Shown here: in pieces, positions 51,149 to 59,210 of the stretch
Layout of the letters: the number at the start of each line of letters is the position of its first letter
Numbering within the stretch: the first letter of the stretch is position 1
Source of the DNA: Schlegelella_A sp965246805
GTDB lineage: Bacteria > Pseudomonadota > Gammaproteobacteria > Burkholderiales > Burkholderiaceae_C
Assembly: GCA_965246805.1 (NCBI GenBank)
Contig: CBDFFO010000006.1
Location: forward strand, 744,001 to 808,000
Direction: 5' to 3'
Length of the DNA stretch: 64,000 bases
Notes under the pieces: model-generated
Seen by the model: the letters and a program-made list of their open reading frames with translations, nothing else
Database searches by the model: none
What the model was told of the DNA's origin: nothing
Made by a program: the position numbers and the translations under genes

Positions 51149-51663
51149 GCGAAGCGAGCACCATCACGCGAGACGCCTCGACGCTCGACGCCGAGTCGAT
51201 GTACGCCGAACTGCTAGGTCGCATCCCGGCGCTGCTCGAGCCCGACGCGATCATCGTCGGCATCTGGTCGGGCGGCGCGTGGCTCGCCGAGCGCTTGCAG
51301 CACGACCTCCGTCGCGAAGGCGAGCACGGCGTGATCTCGAGCGCCCTGCATCGCGACGACTTCTCGTCGCGGGGTCTCACGGCGGGCGCCGACCCGACGC
51401 GCTTGCCCTTCGAAGTCGAAGGCAGCCGCATCCTGCTGGTCGACGACGTGCTCTACACCGGGCGCACCGTGCGCGCCGCCATCAACGAGCTCTACGACTT
51501 CGGTCGGCCGGCGAGCATCCGGCTCGCGGTGATGGTCGACCGTGGCGGGCGCCAGTTGCCCGTCGAGGCGGCCCTGTCGATCGCGGCGGTGACGCTGGCC
51601 GCGGAACAACGGCTCTCGCTGGTGCGCGACAACGCCGGCCGCTTCGCGTTCGAGGTGCGATGA
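51145..51663 (+). CDS. pyrR: PyrR bifunctional regulator/uracil phosphoribosyltransferase
   Basis: A 172-residue phosphoribosyltransferase-fold protein. The PRPP loop RILLVDDVLYTGRTVRAA is diagnostic, and GIWSGGAWLAERL and HRDDFSSRGL match the PyrR family. In Gram-positives PyrR controls attenuation; in proteobacteria beside pyrB its regulatory role is less clear. GTG start overlapping ruvX; stop overlapping pyrB (ATGA 51660-51663). Confidence 0.92.
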   Translation: MSEASTITRDASTLDAESMYAELLGRIPALLEPDAIIVGIWSGGAWLAERLQHDLRREGEHGVISSALHRDDFSSRGLTAGADPTRLPFEVEGSRILLVDDVLYTGRTVRAAINELYDFGRPASIRLAVMVDRGGRQLPVEAALSIAAVTLAAEQRLSLVRDNAGRFAFEVR

Positions 51664-52643
51664 CGATGGCCGCCCCACGCACCTTCGGCACCCGCAACCC
51701 CCAGCTCAACGCCCACGGCGAGCTGATCCACCTGTTGTCGATCGAAGGCCTGCCGGCGCCGGTCATCCACCACATCCTCGACACCGCGGGCACCTTCCTG
51801 AGCGTGAACGATCGCGACGTGAAGAAGGTGCCGCTGCTGCGGGGAAAAAGCGTCTTCAACCTCTTCTTCGAGAACAGCACGCGCACGCGCACCACGTTCG
51901 AGATCGCGGCCAAGCGCCTGTCGGCCGACGTCATCAACCTCGACATCGCGCGCTCGAGCACCGCCAAGGGCGAGAGCCTGCTCGACACCATCGCGAACCT
52001 CTCGGCGATGCATGCCGACATGTTCGTCGTGCGCCACGGCGAGAGCGGCGCGCCGTACCTGATCGCGCAGCACTGCGCGCCGCACGTGCACGTTGTCAAC
52101 GCGGGCGACGGTCGGCACGCGCACCCGACGCAGGGCCTGCTCGACATGTACACGATCCGCCATTACAAGCGCGACTTCAGCAACCTCGTCGTCGCGATCG
52201 TCGGTGACATCGTTCATTCACGCGTCGCGCGATCCGACATCCACTCACTGACGACGCTGGGCGCAGCTGAAATTCGCGCGGTCGGCCCGAAGACGCTGGT
52301 GCCCGGCGACCTCGCCGCGATGGGCGTGCGCGTCTGCCACGACATGGCAGAAGGCGTTGCGGGTGCCGACGTCGTCATCATGCTGCGACTTCAGAACGAG
52401 CGCATGAGCGGCGCGATGTTGCCGAGTGCTGGCGAGTTCGCGAAGACCTACGGGCTCACGCCCGAGAAGCTCGCGCTCGCCAAGCCCGATGCGATCGTGA
52501 TGCACCCGGGGCCGATCAACCGCGGTGTCGAAATCGATTCCGCCGTGGCCGACGGCGCGCAGAGCGTGATCCTGCCGCAGGTCACCTTCGGCATCGCGGT
52601 GCGCATGGCCGTGATGTCGATCATCGCGGGCAACAGCGCATGA
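51660..52643 (+). CDS. pyrB: Aspartate carbamoyltransferase catalytic subunit PyrB
   Basis: A 327-residue enzyme that joins carbamoyl phosphate and aspartate, the first committed step of pyrimidine synthesis. The carbamoyl-phosphate loop ENSTRTRTTFE, DGRHAHPTQGLLDM and a C-terminal MHPGPINRGVEID are clear. The presence of a dead dihydroorotase (pyrX) next door and no pyrI indicates the class A dodecameric PyrB-PyrC' type complex known from Pseudomonas. The ATG at 51660 overlaps the pyrR stop; the frame upstream to 51096 is a shadow. Confidence 0.95.
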   Translation: MTMAAPRTFGTRNPQLNAHGELIHLLSIEGLPAPVIHHILDTAGTFLSVNDRDVKKVPLLRGKSVFNLFFENSTRTRTTFEIAAKRLSADVINLDIARSSTAKGESLLDTIANLSAMHADMFVVRHGESGAPYLIAQHCAPHVHVVNAGDGRHAHPTQGLLDMYTIRHYKRDFSNLVVAIVGDIVHSRVARSDIHSLTTLGAAEIRAVGPKTLVPGDLAAMGVRVCHDMAEGVAGADVVIMLRLQNERMSGAMLPSAGEFAKTYGLTPEKLALAKPDAIVMHPGPINRGVEIDSAVADGAQSVILPQVTFGIAVRMAVMSIIAGNSA

Positions 52644-53950
52644 GGCTCGCGATCACCGGTGGTCGCGTCATCGACCCGGCGCGCGGCCACGACGCGGTCG
52701 GTGACGTCGCGATCGCCGATGGCCGCATCGTCGGCATCGGTACTTTGCCTGCCGATTTCAACGCCCACCGAACGATCGACGCGCGCAGCCTCGGCGTGAT
52801 TCCCGGCCTCGTCGACCTCGCGGCGCGATTGCGGGAGCCGGGTCACGAAGCCGAAGGCATGCTCGAGTCGGAGATGGCCGCGGCCGTCGCCGGTGGCGTC
52901 ACCAGTCTCGTCTGCCCGCCCGACACCGACCCGGTGCTCGACGAACCCGGCCTGGTCGAGATGCTGAAGTTCCGCGCGCGTGGCCTCGACCTCGCGCGGC
53001 TCTACCCGCTCGGCGCATTGACATGCGGCCTGAAGGGCGAATCGCTCACCGAGATGGCCGAGCTCACGGAAGCGGGTTGCATCGGCTTCTCGCAAGCCGA
53101 TGTGCCGGTGCGTGACACGCTGGTGCTGCATCGCGCGCTGCAATACGCGGCGAGCTTCGGCTACGCGGTGTGGTTGCGGCCAGAGGACGCGAGTCTGGGC
53201 AACGGCGTCGCCGCCAAGGGGGCGCTCGCGACGCGCATGGGCCTGAGCGGCGTGCCGGTCATCGCCGAGACCATCGCACTGCTCACGCTCTTCGAGCTCG
53301 TGCGCGACACCGGCGCGCGCGTTCACGTGTGCCGTCTCAGCAGTGCCGCCGGCATCGAACTGGTGCGGCGCGCGAAGGCGGAGGGCCTGGCCGTCACGGC
53401 CGATGCGAGCATCAACCAGCTGCACCTCATCGATCTCGACATCGGCTACTTCGATGCCGCGATGCGCCTCACGCCGCCGTTGCGCCAACAGCGCGACCGG
53501 GATGCCATCCGTGCCGGACTGGCCGACGGCACCATCGACGCGCTCGTCAGCGATCACACGCCGGTCGCGGCCGATGCGAAGAACCTGCCGTTCGCTGAAG
53601 CCGAACCCGGCGCCACCGGCCTCGAGTTGCTGCTCGCTCTCGCGCTCAAGTGGGGCGCGGAGGCAGGCCTGCCGCTGCTGCGATCGCTCGCGACGGTGAC
53701 GAGCCGACCCGCGGCCGTGGTCCGAGAGGCGTTCGGACCCACGTCGCGAGACGCCACCGCCAGCGTCGGCGGCTTGGCCGTGGGCGGCATCGCCGACCTC
53801 TGCCTCTTCGGGCTCGATGAGCGATGGACGGCCGACCCGACCCGCTTACGCAGCCAGGGCCGTCACACGCCGTTCGCACACCATGATCTGCCAGGCCCTG
53901 TGCACTTCACGTTGATCGGCGGCCGCATCGCGTTCGAGCGCGACGCTTGA
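52640..53950 (+). CDS. pyrX: Inactive dihydroorotase-like subunit PyrX (PyrC')
   Basis: A 436-residue type I dihydroorotase fold without the catalytic metal site. The HxH motif expected in GLVDxHxHLREPG reads GLVDLAARLREPG, so both histidines are lost, and the later SDHTPV lacks the second half of the usual DHAPH. In Pseudomonas such PyrC' proteins are structural partners required for PyrB activity. Overlap with pyrB (ATGA 52640-52643) and the separate active pyrC at 4.7 kb support that role. Confidence 0.92.
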   Translation: MRLAITGGRVIDPARGHDAVGDVAIADGRIVGIGTLPADFNAHRTIDARSLGVIPGLVDLAARLREPGHEAEGMLESEMAAAVAGGVTSLVCPPDTDPVLDEPGLVEMLKFRARGLDLARLYPLGALTCGLKGESLTEMAELTEAGCIGFSQADVPVRDTLVLHRALQYAASFGYAVWLRPEDASLGNGVAAKGALATRMGLSGVPVIAETIALLTLFELVRDTGARVHVCRLSSAAGIELVRRAKAEGLAVTADASINQLHLIDLDIGYFDAAMRLTPPLRQQRDRDAIRAGLADGTIDALVSDHTPVAADAKNLPFAEAEPGATGLELLLALALKWGAEAGLPLLRSLATVTSRPAAVVREAFGPTSRDATASVGGLAVGGIADLCLFGLDERWTADPTRLRSQGRHTPFAHHDLPGPVHFTLIGGRIAFERDA

Positions 53951-54690
53951 ATCCGCTGCGCGCCGTATGGCGCCTGACGCGCAGCGTGCTGCATGTGTTC
54001 AAGGGCATGCTGATCTGCGCGATGGTTTTCCCGCGCATCGACGATGCCGCGCAGCGGGTTCACGTGCGCCGCTGGTCGGCGCGCATGCTCGAGTTGCTCG
54101 GCATCGGCATCGATGCGCGCGGCACACCCACGCCGGGGCCGGTGCTGGTGGTCGCGAACCACGTGTCGTGGCTCGACATCGTCGCCATCAACGCGATGCG
54201 GCCGGTGCGCTTCGTCGCCAAGGCCGACATGCGGCGATGGCCGTTGCTGGGCTGGATGGTCGCGGCCAGCGGCACGCTCTTCATCGAGCGCGCGAAGAAG
54301 CGGGACGCGTTGCGTGTCGCGCATCGCATCGCCGCCGCGTTGCGCGAGGGTGGATGCCTTGCGGTGTTCCCGGAAGGCACCACGGGCGACGGCCATGCGC
54401 GCTTGCCCTTTCATGCCAACCTGCTGCAGGCGGCAATCTCGAGCGAGGTGCCGCTGCAGCCGGTCGCATTGCGCTACAGCGACGCCTCGGGGCCGATCAG
54501 CGCGGCCGCGGCCTACGTCGGCGAGATGACACTCGCCAGTTCGTTGTGGGCGATCGTCGGGGCGCGCGGCCTGGTTGCGCACATCGAGCACCTGGCGCCC
54601 ATGCCAGCGTCCGGACAGGACCGTCGCGAACTTGCCGCGCGCGCGCGCGCAGCAATCGACACCGCGCTGATCAACGACTACACGAGGTAG
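53947..54690 (+). CDS. plsC: 1-acyl-sn-glycerol-3-phosphate acyltransferase (PlsC family)
   Basis: A 247-residue membrane-associated acyltransferase that makes phosphatidic acid from lysophosphatidic acid. The catalytic NHVSWLD motif (H72, D77), KADMRRWPLLGWM and FPEGTTGDG are present, with an N-terminal hydrophobic segment (~15-30). The start is TTG at 53947, overlapping the pyrX stop (TTGA). Its last 13 bp overlap the convergent gpmA 3' end. Confidence 0.88.
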   Translation: MNPLRAVWRLTRSVLHVFKGMLICAMVFPRIDDAAQRVHVRRWSARMLELLGIGIDARGTPTPGPVLVVANHVSWLDIVAINAMRPVRFVAKADMRRWPLLGWMVAASGTLFIERAKKRDALRVAHRIAAALREGGCLAVFPEGTTGDGHARLPFHANLLQAAISSEVPLQPVALRYSDASGPISAAAAYVGEMTLASSLWAIVGARGLVAHIEHLAPMPASGQDRRELAARARAAIDTALINDYTR

Positions 54691-55367
54691 TGATGCCGGA
54701 TCGGCTTCAGCGCGTCGTCGAGCTCGTACACCAGCGGCGCGCCGTTCGGAATGTTGAGGCCGACGATGTCGTCGTCCGAAATGCCGTCGAGGTATTTGAC
54801 GAGCGCGCGGATGCTGTTGCCGTGTGCTGAGATGATGAGGCGCTGGCCGCGGCGGATCGCCGGTGCGAGCTCGGCTTCCCAGTAAGGCAACACGCGAGCG
54901 ACGGTGTCTTTCAGGCACTCGGTGAGCGGCACAGCGTTCACCGGCAGGGCGGCGTAGCGCGGGTCAGCGCGTTCGCAGCGCGCATCTTCAGCGCCGAGCG
55001 CCGGGGGCGCCACGTCGTAACTGCGGCGCCACGCGAGCACTTGCGCGTCGCCGTATTCGCGCGCCGTCTCGGCCTTGTTGAGCCCTTGCAGCGCACCGTA
55101 ATGCCGTTCGTTCAGGCGCCAATCGTTGCGCACCGGCAGCCACGCGCGGTCCATCTGATCGAGCGTGTGCCACAGGGTCCAGATCGCGCGTTTCAGAACC
55201 GAGGTGTAGGCCACGTCGAACTCGTAGCCGTGTCGCTTCAAAAGCCGGCCGGCGGCTTGGGCCTGCGCCACGCCGGTCGGCGTGAGCTCGACATCGGTCC
55301 AGCCGGTGAACCGGTTCTCGAGATTCCAGGTCGATTCGCCGTGGCGGAGCAGAACGAGTTTGTGCAT
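54678..55367 (-). CDS. gpmA: 2,3-bisphosphoglycerate-dependent phosphoglycerate mutase
   Basis: A 229-residue glycolytic enzyme interconverting 3- and 2-phosphoglycerate. The phosphohistidine motif LLRHGESTWNLENRFTG is at residue ~6-20; LNERHYGALQGLNKAE and ISAHGNSIRALVKYLDG carry the other catalytic residues. It converges on plsC with a 13-bp overlap of coding ends and is divergent from the rhodanese gene. Confidence 0.95.
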   Translation of the reverse strand: MHKLVLLRHGESTWNLENRFTGWTDVELTPTGVAQAQAAGRLLKRHGYEFDVAYTSVLKRAIWTLWHTLDQMDRAWLPVRNDWRLNERHYGALQGLNKAETAREYGDAQVLAWRRSYDVAPPALGAEDARCERADPRYAALPVNAVPLTECLKDTVARVLPYWEAELAPAIRRGQRLIISAHGNSIRALVKYLDGISDDDIVGLNIPNGAPLVYELDDALKPIRHHYLV

Positions 55368-55423
55368 GCGGCTTCGGAAAAGGGCAATGGCTGCGCGGGT
55401 CGCGGCGCCGAGAGGCGGAATTC

Positions 55424-55429
55424 TATAAT
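55424..55429 (+). promoter_or_regulatory. Consensus -10 box upstream of the rhodanese gene
   Basis: TATAAT is a perfect -10 hexamer 33 bp before the GTG start; the predicted transcript starts near 55436. No clear -35 lies 17 bp upstream. It would drive rhodanese-grxC-secB. Confidence 0.5.
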
Positions 55430-55462
55430 TCGGGTCCTTCCGAAACGTGTCTGGCCGCTGCT

Positions 55463-55873
55463 GTGAGCTTTCTCATCGAGAACTGGTATCTCTTTGTCGT
55501 GGCCCTCGTCTCGGGCGCGCTGCTGTTCTGGCCAATGTTGAAGCAGGGTGGCGGCGCCGATTCGGTGAGCCCGGCCGACGCCGTGCAATTGATGAACCGT
55601 GAACGTGCCGTCCTTGTCGACGTGCGCGAGCCCGACGAATATGCCGCAGGTCACGTCGCCCACTCAAAGAGCGTGCCGCTCGCGACGCTCGAAGCCTCGC
55701 GCGACCTGCCGAAGAACAAGGCGCTGCCGGTGGTGCTGCTGTGTGCCACGGGCGCGCGCGCGTCGAGCGCGGTGCCCACGCTGAAGAAGCTCGGTTTCTC
55801 GAACGTGCGTTCGCTCAGCGGCGGCCTCGGCGCATGGCGTGCGGCGAATCTGCCGGTCGAAAAGACGACCTGA
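55463..55873 (+). CDS. Membrane-anchored rhodanese-like sulfurtransferase
   Basis: A 136-residue protein with one N-terminal membrane segment (residues ~8-24, WYLFVVALVSGALLFWP) and a rhodanese domain. The active-site loop is CATGAR with C94, and the family's VDVREPDEYAAGHV and GGLGAWRAANLPV blocks are present. This arrangement (rhodanese-grxC-secB) is common in proteobacteria. It probably handles sulfane sulfur at the membrane; partner unknown. Start GTG 55463. Confidence 0.88.
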   Translation: MSFLIENWYLFVVALVSGALLFWPMLKQGGGADSVSPADAVQLMNRERAVLVDVREPDEYAAGHVAHSKSVPLATLEASRDLPKNKALPVVLLCATGARASSAVPTLKKLGFSNVRSLSGGLGAWRAANLPVEKTT

Positions 55874-55895
55874 CTCCTGCAACGACGAAGTTCCC

Positions 55896-56159
55896 ATGCA
55901 AACCGTGAAGATGTTCAGCACCGGCACTTGCCCTTACTGCATACGCGCCAAGGCCTTGCTGCGCGAGCGTGGCGTGACCACCATCGACGACGTGCGGGTC
56001 GACGAGCAACCGCAGGAACGCAAGACGATGATCGAGCTCACCAGGCGCTACACCGTGCCGCAGATCTTCATTGGCCAGACCCATGTAGGCGGCTGCGACG
56101 AACTGGTCGCGCTCGACCGACGCGGCGAGTTGGTGCCGCTCCTGGCCGGCACGACATAA
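55896..56159 (+). CDS. grxC: Glutaredoxin 3
   Basis: An 87-residue thiol-disulfide oxidoreductase with the dithiol active site CPYC (C12, C15), the TVP cis-proline (RRYTVPQIFIG) and the GGCDEL glutathione-binding end. The ATG at 55896 was chosen over an upstream frame extension to 55839 that has no homology. It is 22 bp after the rhodanese gene and 123 bp before secB. Confidence 0.94.
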   Translation: MQTVKMFSTGTCPYCIRAKALLRERGVTTIDDVRVDEQPQERKTMIELTRRYTVPQIFIGQTHVGGCDELVALDRRGELVPLLAGTT

Positions 56160-56282
56160 TCGCTTCCCCGGGTCGCGTTAGAGCAAGGCACCCGCCACCC
56201 GAGGCTGCCGACGCGGCCACGTTTCCCTTCGAGGTTGCCCGCGGCAGCCGCGATTCCGACCTTCCCCAACGAGACCCCTGTC

Positions 56283-56771
56283 ATGGCCGACGAAGCGAAT
56301 CTGCCCCAGTTCCAGATCCAGCGCATCTACCTGAAAGACCTGTCGCTCGAGCAACCCAACGCGCCCCAGGTCCTGCTCGAGCAGGGCCAGCCGCAAGTGG
56401 AGATCAACCTCGGCCTCGCCGCGGCGCCGATCAGCGAGGGTGTCTACGAAGTGACGGTGACCGCAACGGTCACGACCAAGGTCAACGACAAGGTGCTTTT
56501 CCTCGTCGAAGCGAAGCAGGGCGGCATTTTCGAGATCCGCAACATCCCGCAAGACCAGCTGCAGCCGATCCTCGCGATCGCGTGCCCGAACATCATCTAT
56601 CCGTACCTGCGCGCGATTGTCTCCGACGTCTGCACGCGCGCCGGCTTTCCGCCGGTGCTGCTCACGGAAGTGAACTTCCAAGGCATGTACGAGAACGAGG
56701 TCGCGCAGCAATCGCAGCAGATCAGCGCCGACGTGCCGGCCACGCCGACCACCAACGGCACGGCACACTGA
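56283..56771 (+). CDS. secB: Protein-export chaperone SecB
   Basis: A 162-residue tetrameric chaperone that keeps preproteins unfolded for SecA. It matches from FQIQRIYLKDLSLEQPNAPQ through AACPNIIYPYLR-like IACPNIIYPYLRAIVSDVC to GFPPVLLTEVNFQGMYEN. A short Gln/Thr-rich tail follows. ATG 56283 agrees with homologues; the frame upstream to 56235 is not part of the protein. Confidence 0.95.
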   Translation: MADEANLPQFQIQRIYLKDLSLEQPNAPQVLLEQGQPQVEINLGLAAAPISEGVYEVTVTATVTTKVNDKVLFLVEAKQGGIFEIRNIPQDQLQPILAIACPNIIYPYLRAIVSDVCTRAGFPPVLLTEVNFQGMYENEVAQQSQQISADVPATPTTNGTAH

Positions 56772-56854
56772 GCGCGCCGTGCCCGGAGTGGTCTGCCGCG
56801 CTGCGGGGCCGCGTCGGGCACCGGCATTGGTTGGCGCTTGCGTGATCTGACCGC

Positions 56855-57838
56855 GTGAACGTCGCCATCTTCGGCGCCGGCGCCTGGGGCACTGCGCTTG
56901 CAGTGCACGCGGCCACGTTGCAGCCCACGCTGCTGTGGGCGCGCAATCCGAAACAGGCGACCGAGATGAACGGTCTGCACCTCAACGCACGCTACCTCGG
57001 CGAGGTGGCGCTGCCGTCGGCGTTGAAGGTCACTGCCGATTTCGAAGTCGCGCTCGTGCACGCTGCCGACGGCCTGGCGGTCATCGCGACGCCGATGTCG
57101 GCGCTCGACGAGATGCTGCATCGCGTGGTCTCGCGGGTGCCGCATGTGGTGTGGCTTTGCAAGGGCTTCGAGGCGGGCAGTGGCCGGTTGGGCCACGAGA
57201 TCGCGGCGGCGGTCGGTGGCACGGCCAGGGTCGGCGTGCTGTCGGGCCCGAGTTTCGCGCACGAGGTCGCACGAGCGCAACCGACTGCGCTGGTCGTCGC
57301 GAGCCACGACAGCGCGCTCAACGCGGTGGCCGTCGGCGCGTTGCACGGCGCAGCGTTGCGCATCTACACATCGAACGACCCGGTCGGGGTGGAGGTCGGC
57401 GGCGCGATGAAGAATGTGCTCGCGATCGCGACCGGCATCGCCGACGGCATGGAGCTCGGCCTCAACGCACGTGCCGCGCTGGTGACCCGGGGCCTCGCCG
57501 AGATGACGCGGCTCGGCGTCGCGCTCGGCGGTCGTGCGGAGACCTTCATGGGCCTGTCGGGCGTGGGCGACCTGGTGCTGACGGCGACGGGCGACCTCTC
57601 TCGCAACCGGCGGGTCGGCCTCGGTCTGGCGCAGGGCCGCTCACTCGCCGAGGTTCTGGCGGGCCTAGGCCACGTGGCCGAGGGCGTGTTGTGCGCGCCG
57701 ATGGTCTTGCAGCGCGCGCGTGATGCGGGCATCGACGTGCCGATCACCCGCGCGGTGGTGGCGGTGCTCGACGGCAGCGTGAGCGCCGATGACGCGCTCG
57801 ATGACCTGATGGGACGAGGCCCGCGCGCGGAGGCGTGA
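56855..57838 (+). CDS. gpsA: Glycerol-3-phosphate dehydrogenase [NAD(P)+] GpsA
   Basis: A 327-residue enzyme that reduces dihydroxyacetone phosphate to glycerol-3-phosphate for phospholipids. The dinucleotide fold starts at NVAIFGAGAWGTALA; GPSFAHEVARAQPTA, GGAMKNVLAIATGI and GLSGVGDLVLTATGDLSRNRRVG are the family blocks. The start is GTG at 56855. It sits 83 bp after secB, a pairing common in proteobacteria; an inverted repeat GTGCCCG/CGGGCAC (56779-56821) lies in the gap. Confidence 0.95.
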   Translation: MNVAIFGAGAWGTALAVHAATLQPTLLWARNPKQATEMNGLHLNARYLGEVALPSALKVTADFEVALVHAADGLAVIATPMSALDEMLHRVVSRVPHVVWLCKGFEAGSGRLGHEIAAAVGGTARVGVLSGPSFAHEVARAQPTALVVASHDSALNAVAVGALHGAALRIYTSNDPVGVEVGGAMKNVLAIATGIADGMELGLNARAALVTRGLAEMTRLGVALGGRAETFMGLSGVGDLVLTATGDLSRNRRVGLGLAQGRSLAEVLAGLGHVAEGVLCAPMVLQRARDAGIDVPITRAVVAVLDGSVSADDALDDLMGRGPRAEA

Positions 57839-57874
57839 GAGGCTCGGCGCGCTCGAGGCCCGTCAACGGAGGCG

Positions 57875-58408
57875 CTACGCGCCGCCGACGTAGCCGAGTT
57901 GCCGCCACGCTTCGAAGACCGTCACCGCGACGGCGTTGCTGAGGTTGAGGCTGCGCTGCTGCGCGCGCAACGGCAGTCGCAGCCATTGCGGGCGGGCGAT
58001 CTGCTCGCGCACCGCGTCGGGCAGGCCGGCGGTCTCCGAGCCGAACACCAGCCAATCGCCGCGTTGAAAGGCGATCGATGCGAGCAGGCGTTCGCCGCGC
58101 GTCGTCAACGCGAACAGCCGATCGCCGGGCGGCCGTTCGGCCGCGATGAACTGCGGCCACGACGCGTGCGACCGCACCGCGGCGTACTCGTGGTAGTCGA
58201 GGCCGGCGCGTTTAAGGCGTGCGTCGTCCATCGCGAACCCGAGCGGTTCGATCAGGTGCAGCGCGCAGCCGGTGTTGGCGGCGAGCCGGATCACGTTGCC
58301 GGTGTTGGGCGGGATCTCTGGCTGCACCAGCACGATGTTCAGCAGCGGCGCGGGCTGCGCCTGCGCCTGCGCGTCGGCGGGTGCACCCGGGCGCGGCTCG
58401 CTACTCAT
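57875..58408 (-). CDS. trmL: tRNA (cytidine(34)-2'-O)-methyltransferase TrmL
   Basis: A 177-residue SPOUT-class methyltransferase that modifies the wobble base of tRNA-Leu. It has LLNIVLVQPEIPPNTGNVIRLAANTG (read across two halves), GSETAGLP and SLNLSNAVAVTVFEAWRQ, which form the SAM knot. A ~20-residue Ala/Gln-rich N-terminal extension is not typical. Its ATG overlaps the comF 3' end by 8 bp, so it is the second gene of a comF-trmL unit. Confidence 0.93.
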   Translation of the reverse strand: MSSEPRPGAPADAQAQAQPAPLLNIVLVQPEIPPNTGNVIRLAANTGCALHLIEPLGFAMDDARLKRAGLDYHEYAAVRSHASWPQFIAAERPPGDRLFALTTRGERLLASIAFQRGDWLVFGSETAGLPDAVREQIARPQWLRLPLRAQQRSLNLSNAVAVTVFEAWRQLGYVGGA

Positions 58409-59189
58409 CGCCGGGCCTAGGGGTGCGCGCGAGCACCCAGATCGAGATGCGTGCGGCGCCGGCTTGCCGAAACGTGCGTGCGATTTCGGCGCCGGTGCTG
58501 CCGGTCGTCATGACGTCGTCGATGACCGCGACGTCGAGGCCGGCGCATTCGCTGCGCCGACGCGGTTCGATCGCGAACGCGCCACGCACGTTCTCGGCCC
58601 GTTCCGCGAGCGGCACGCCGAGTTGATGCGACGAGTCGCGCACGCGCAGCACGAGCGTCGCATCGGCCCGCACGTCGAGCGCGGAAGCGATGCGACGCGT
58701 CAACGCCCAGGCCTGGTTGAATCCACGTTCACGCAGGCGCTCCCGGCTGAGGGGCACCGGCACGAGCAGCCCCGGCGCGGGATCGCCGCTGCGCCGGTGC
58801 GCATCTGCGACGAGGCGCGCGAATGTCGGAACCAGGTCGAGCGCGGCGTGGAACTTGAGCTGCGGGATCAAGCCGCTCCACGGGAAACCGTAGCCGACGG
58901 CGGCGATCGATCGATCGAAGGGAGGTGGCCGGGTGACGCATTCGTGGCAGGTCGCGGCTGGCGGCTCGGCTGGCAGCTCGGTTGAACCCGTCGCCATGCC
59001 GAGCCTCACCGGCAGCGGCAACGCACATGTCATGCAACGCGACACCGGTTCGGCGAATCGATCGAGGCACGCGGTGCACACACGCCCCTCGCCCCAGCTC
59101 CGGCAGACCGCACACAAACTCGGCAGCGCCCGACGCGCGCCTTGGCCGAGGCTCGACGTCAATGACCCGAGTCCGAGCTTGCCGTGCAT
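58401..59189 (-). CDS. comF: ComF family protein (phosphoribosyltransferase-like)
   Basis: A 262-residue protein with an N-terminal four-cysteine zinc ribbon region (CAVCRSWGEGRVCTAC, then CMTC and CHEC) and a C-terminal phosphoribosyltransferase fold with the PRPP loop VAVIDDVMTTGSTGAE. LVPVPLSRERLRERGFNQA is the ComF signature. In naturally competent bacteria ComF helps DNA uptake; elsewhere its role is unclear. The ATG at 59189 is only 21 bp from the divergent methyltransferase ATG. Confidence 0.9.
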   Translation of the reverse strand: MHGKLGLGSLTSSLGQGARRALPSLCAVCRSWGEGRVCTACLDRFAEPVSRCMTCALPLPVRLGMATGSTELPAEPPAATCHECVTRPPPFDRSIAAVGYGFPWSGLIPQLKFHAALDLVPTFARLVADAHRRSGDPAPGLLVPVPLSRERLRERGFNQAWALTRRIASALDVRADATLVLRVRDSSHQLGVPLAERAENVRGAFAIEPRRRSECAGLDVAVIDDVMTTGSTGAEIARTFRQAGAARISIWVLARTPRPGDE

Positions 59190-59194
59190 CGCTC

Positions 59195-59202
59195 AATATA
59201 CT
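59195..59202. promoter_or_regulatory. Overlapping divergent -10 boxes (comF / bioC-like)
   Basis: TATACT on the plus strand (59197-59202) and TATATT on the minus strand (59195-59200) overlap in one AT-rich core within the 21-bp spacer. Each lies 5-8 nt from its gene's ATG, so both transcripts would be leaderless or nearly so. Confidence 0.45.
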
Positions 59203-59210
59203 GCTCGTCG

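Noticed and set aside
56779..56821. GTGCCCG/CGGGCAC inverted repeat after secB as a terminator
   Set aside because: The arms are 29 nt apart and no T-run follows; it may be chance in GC-rich DNA.
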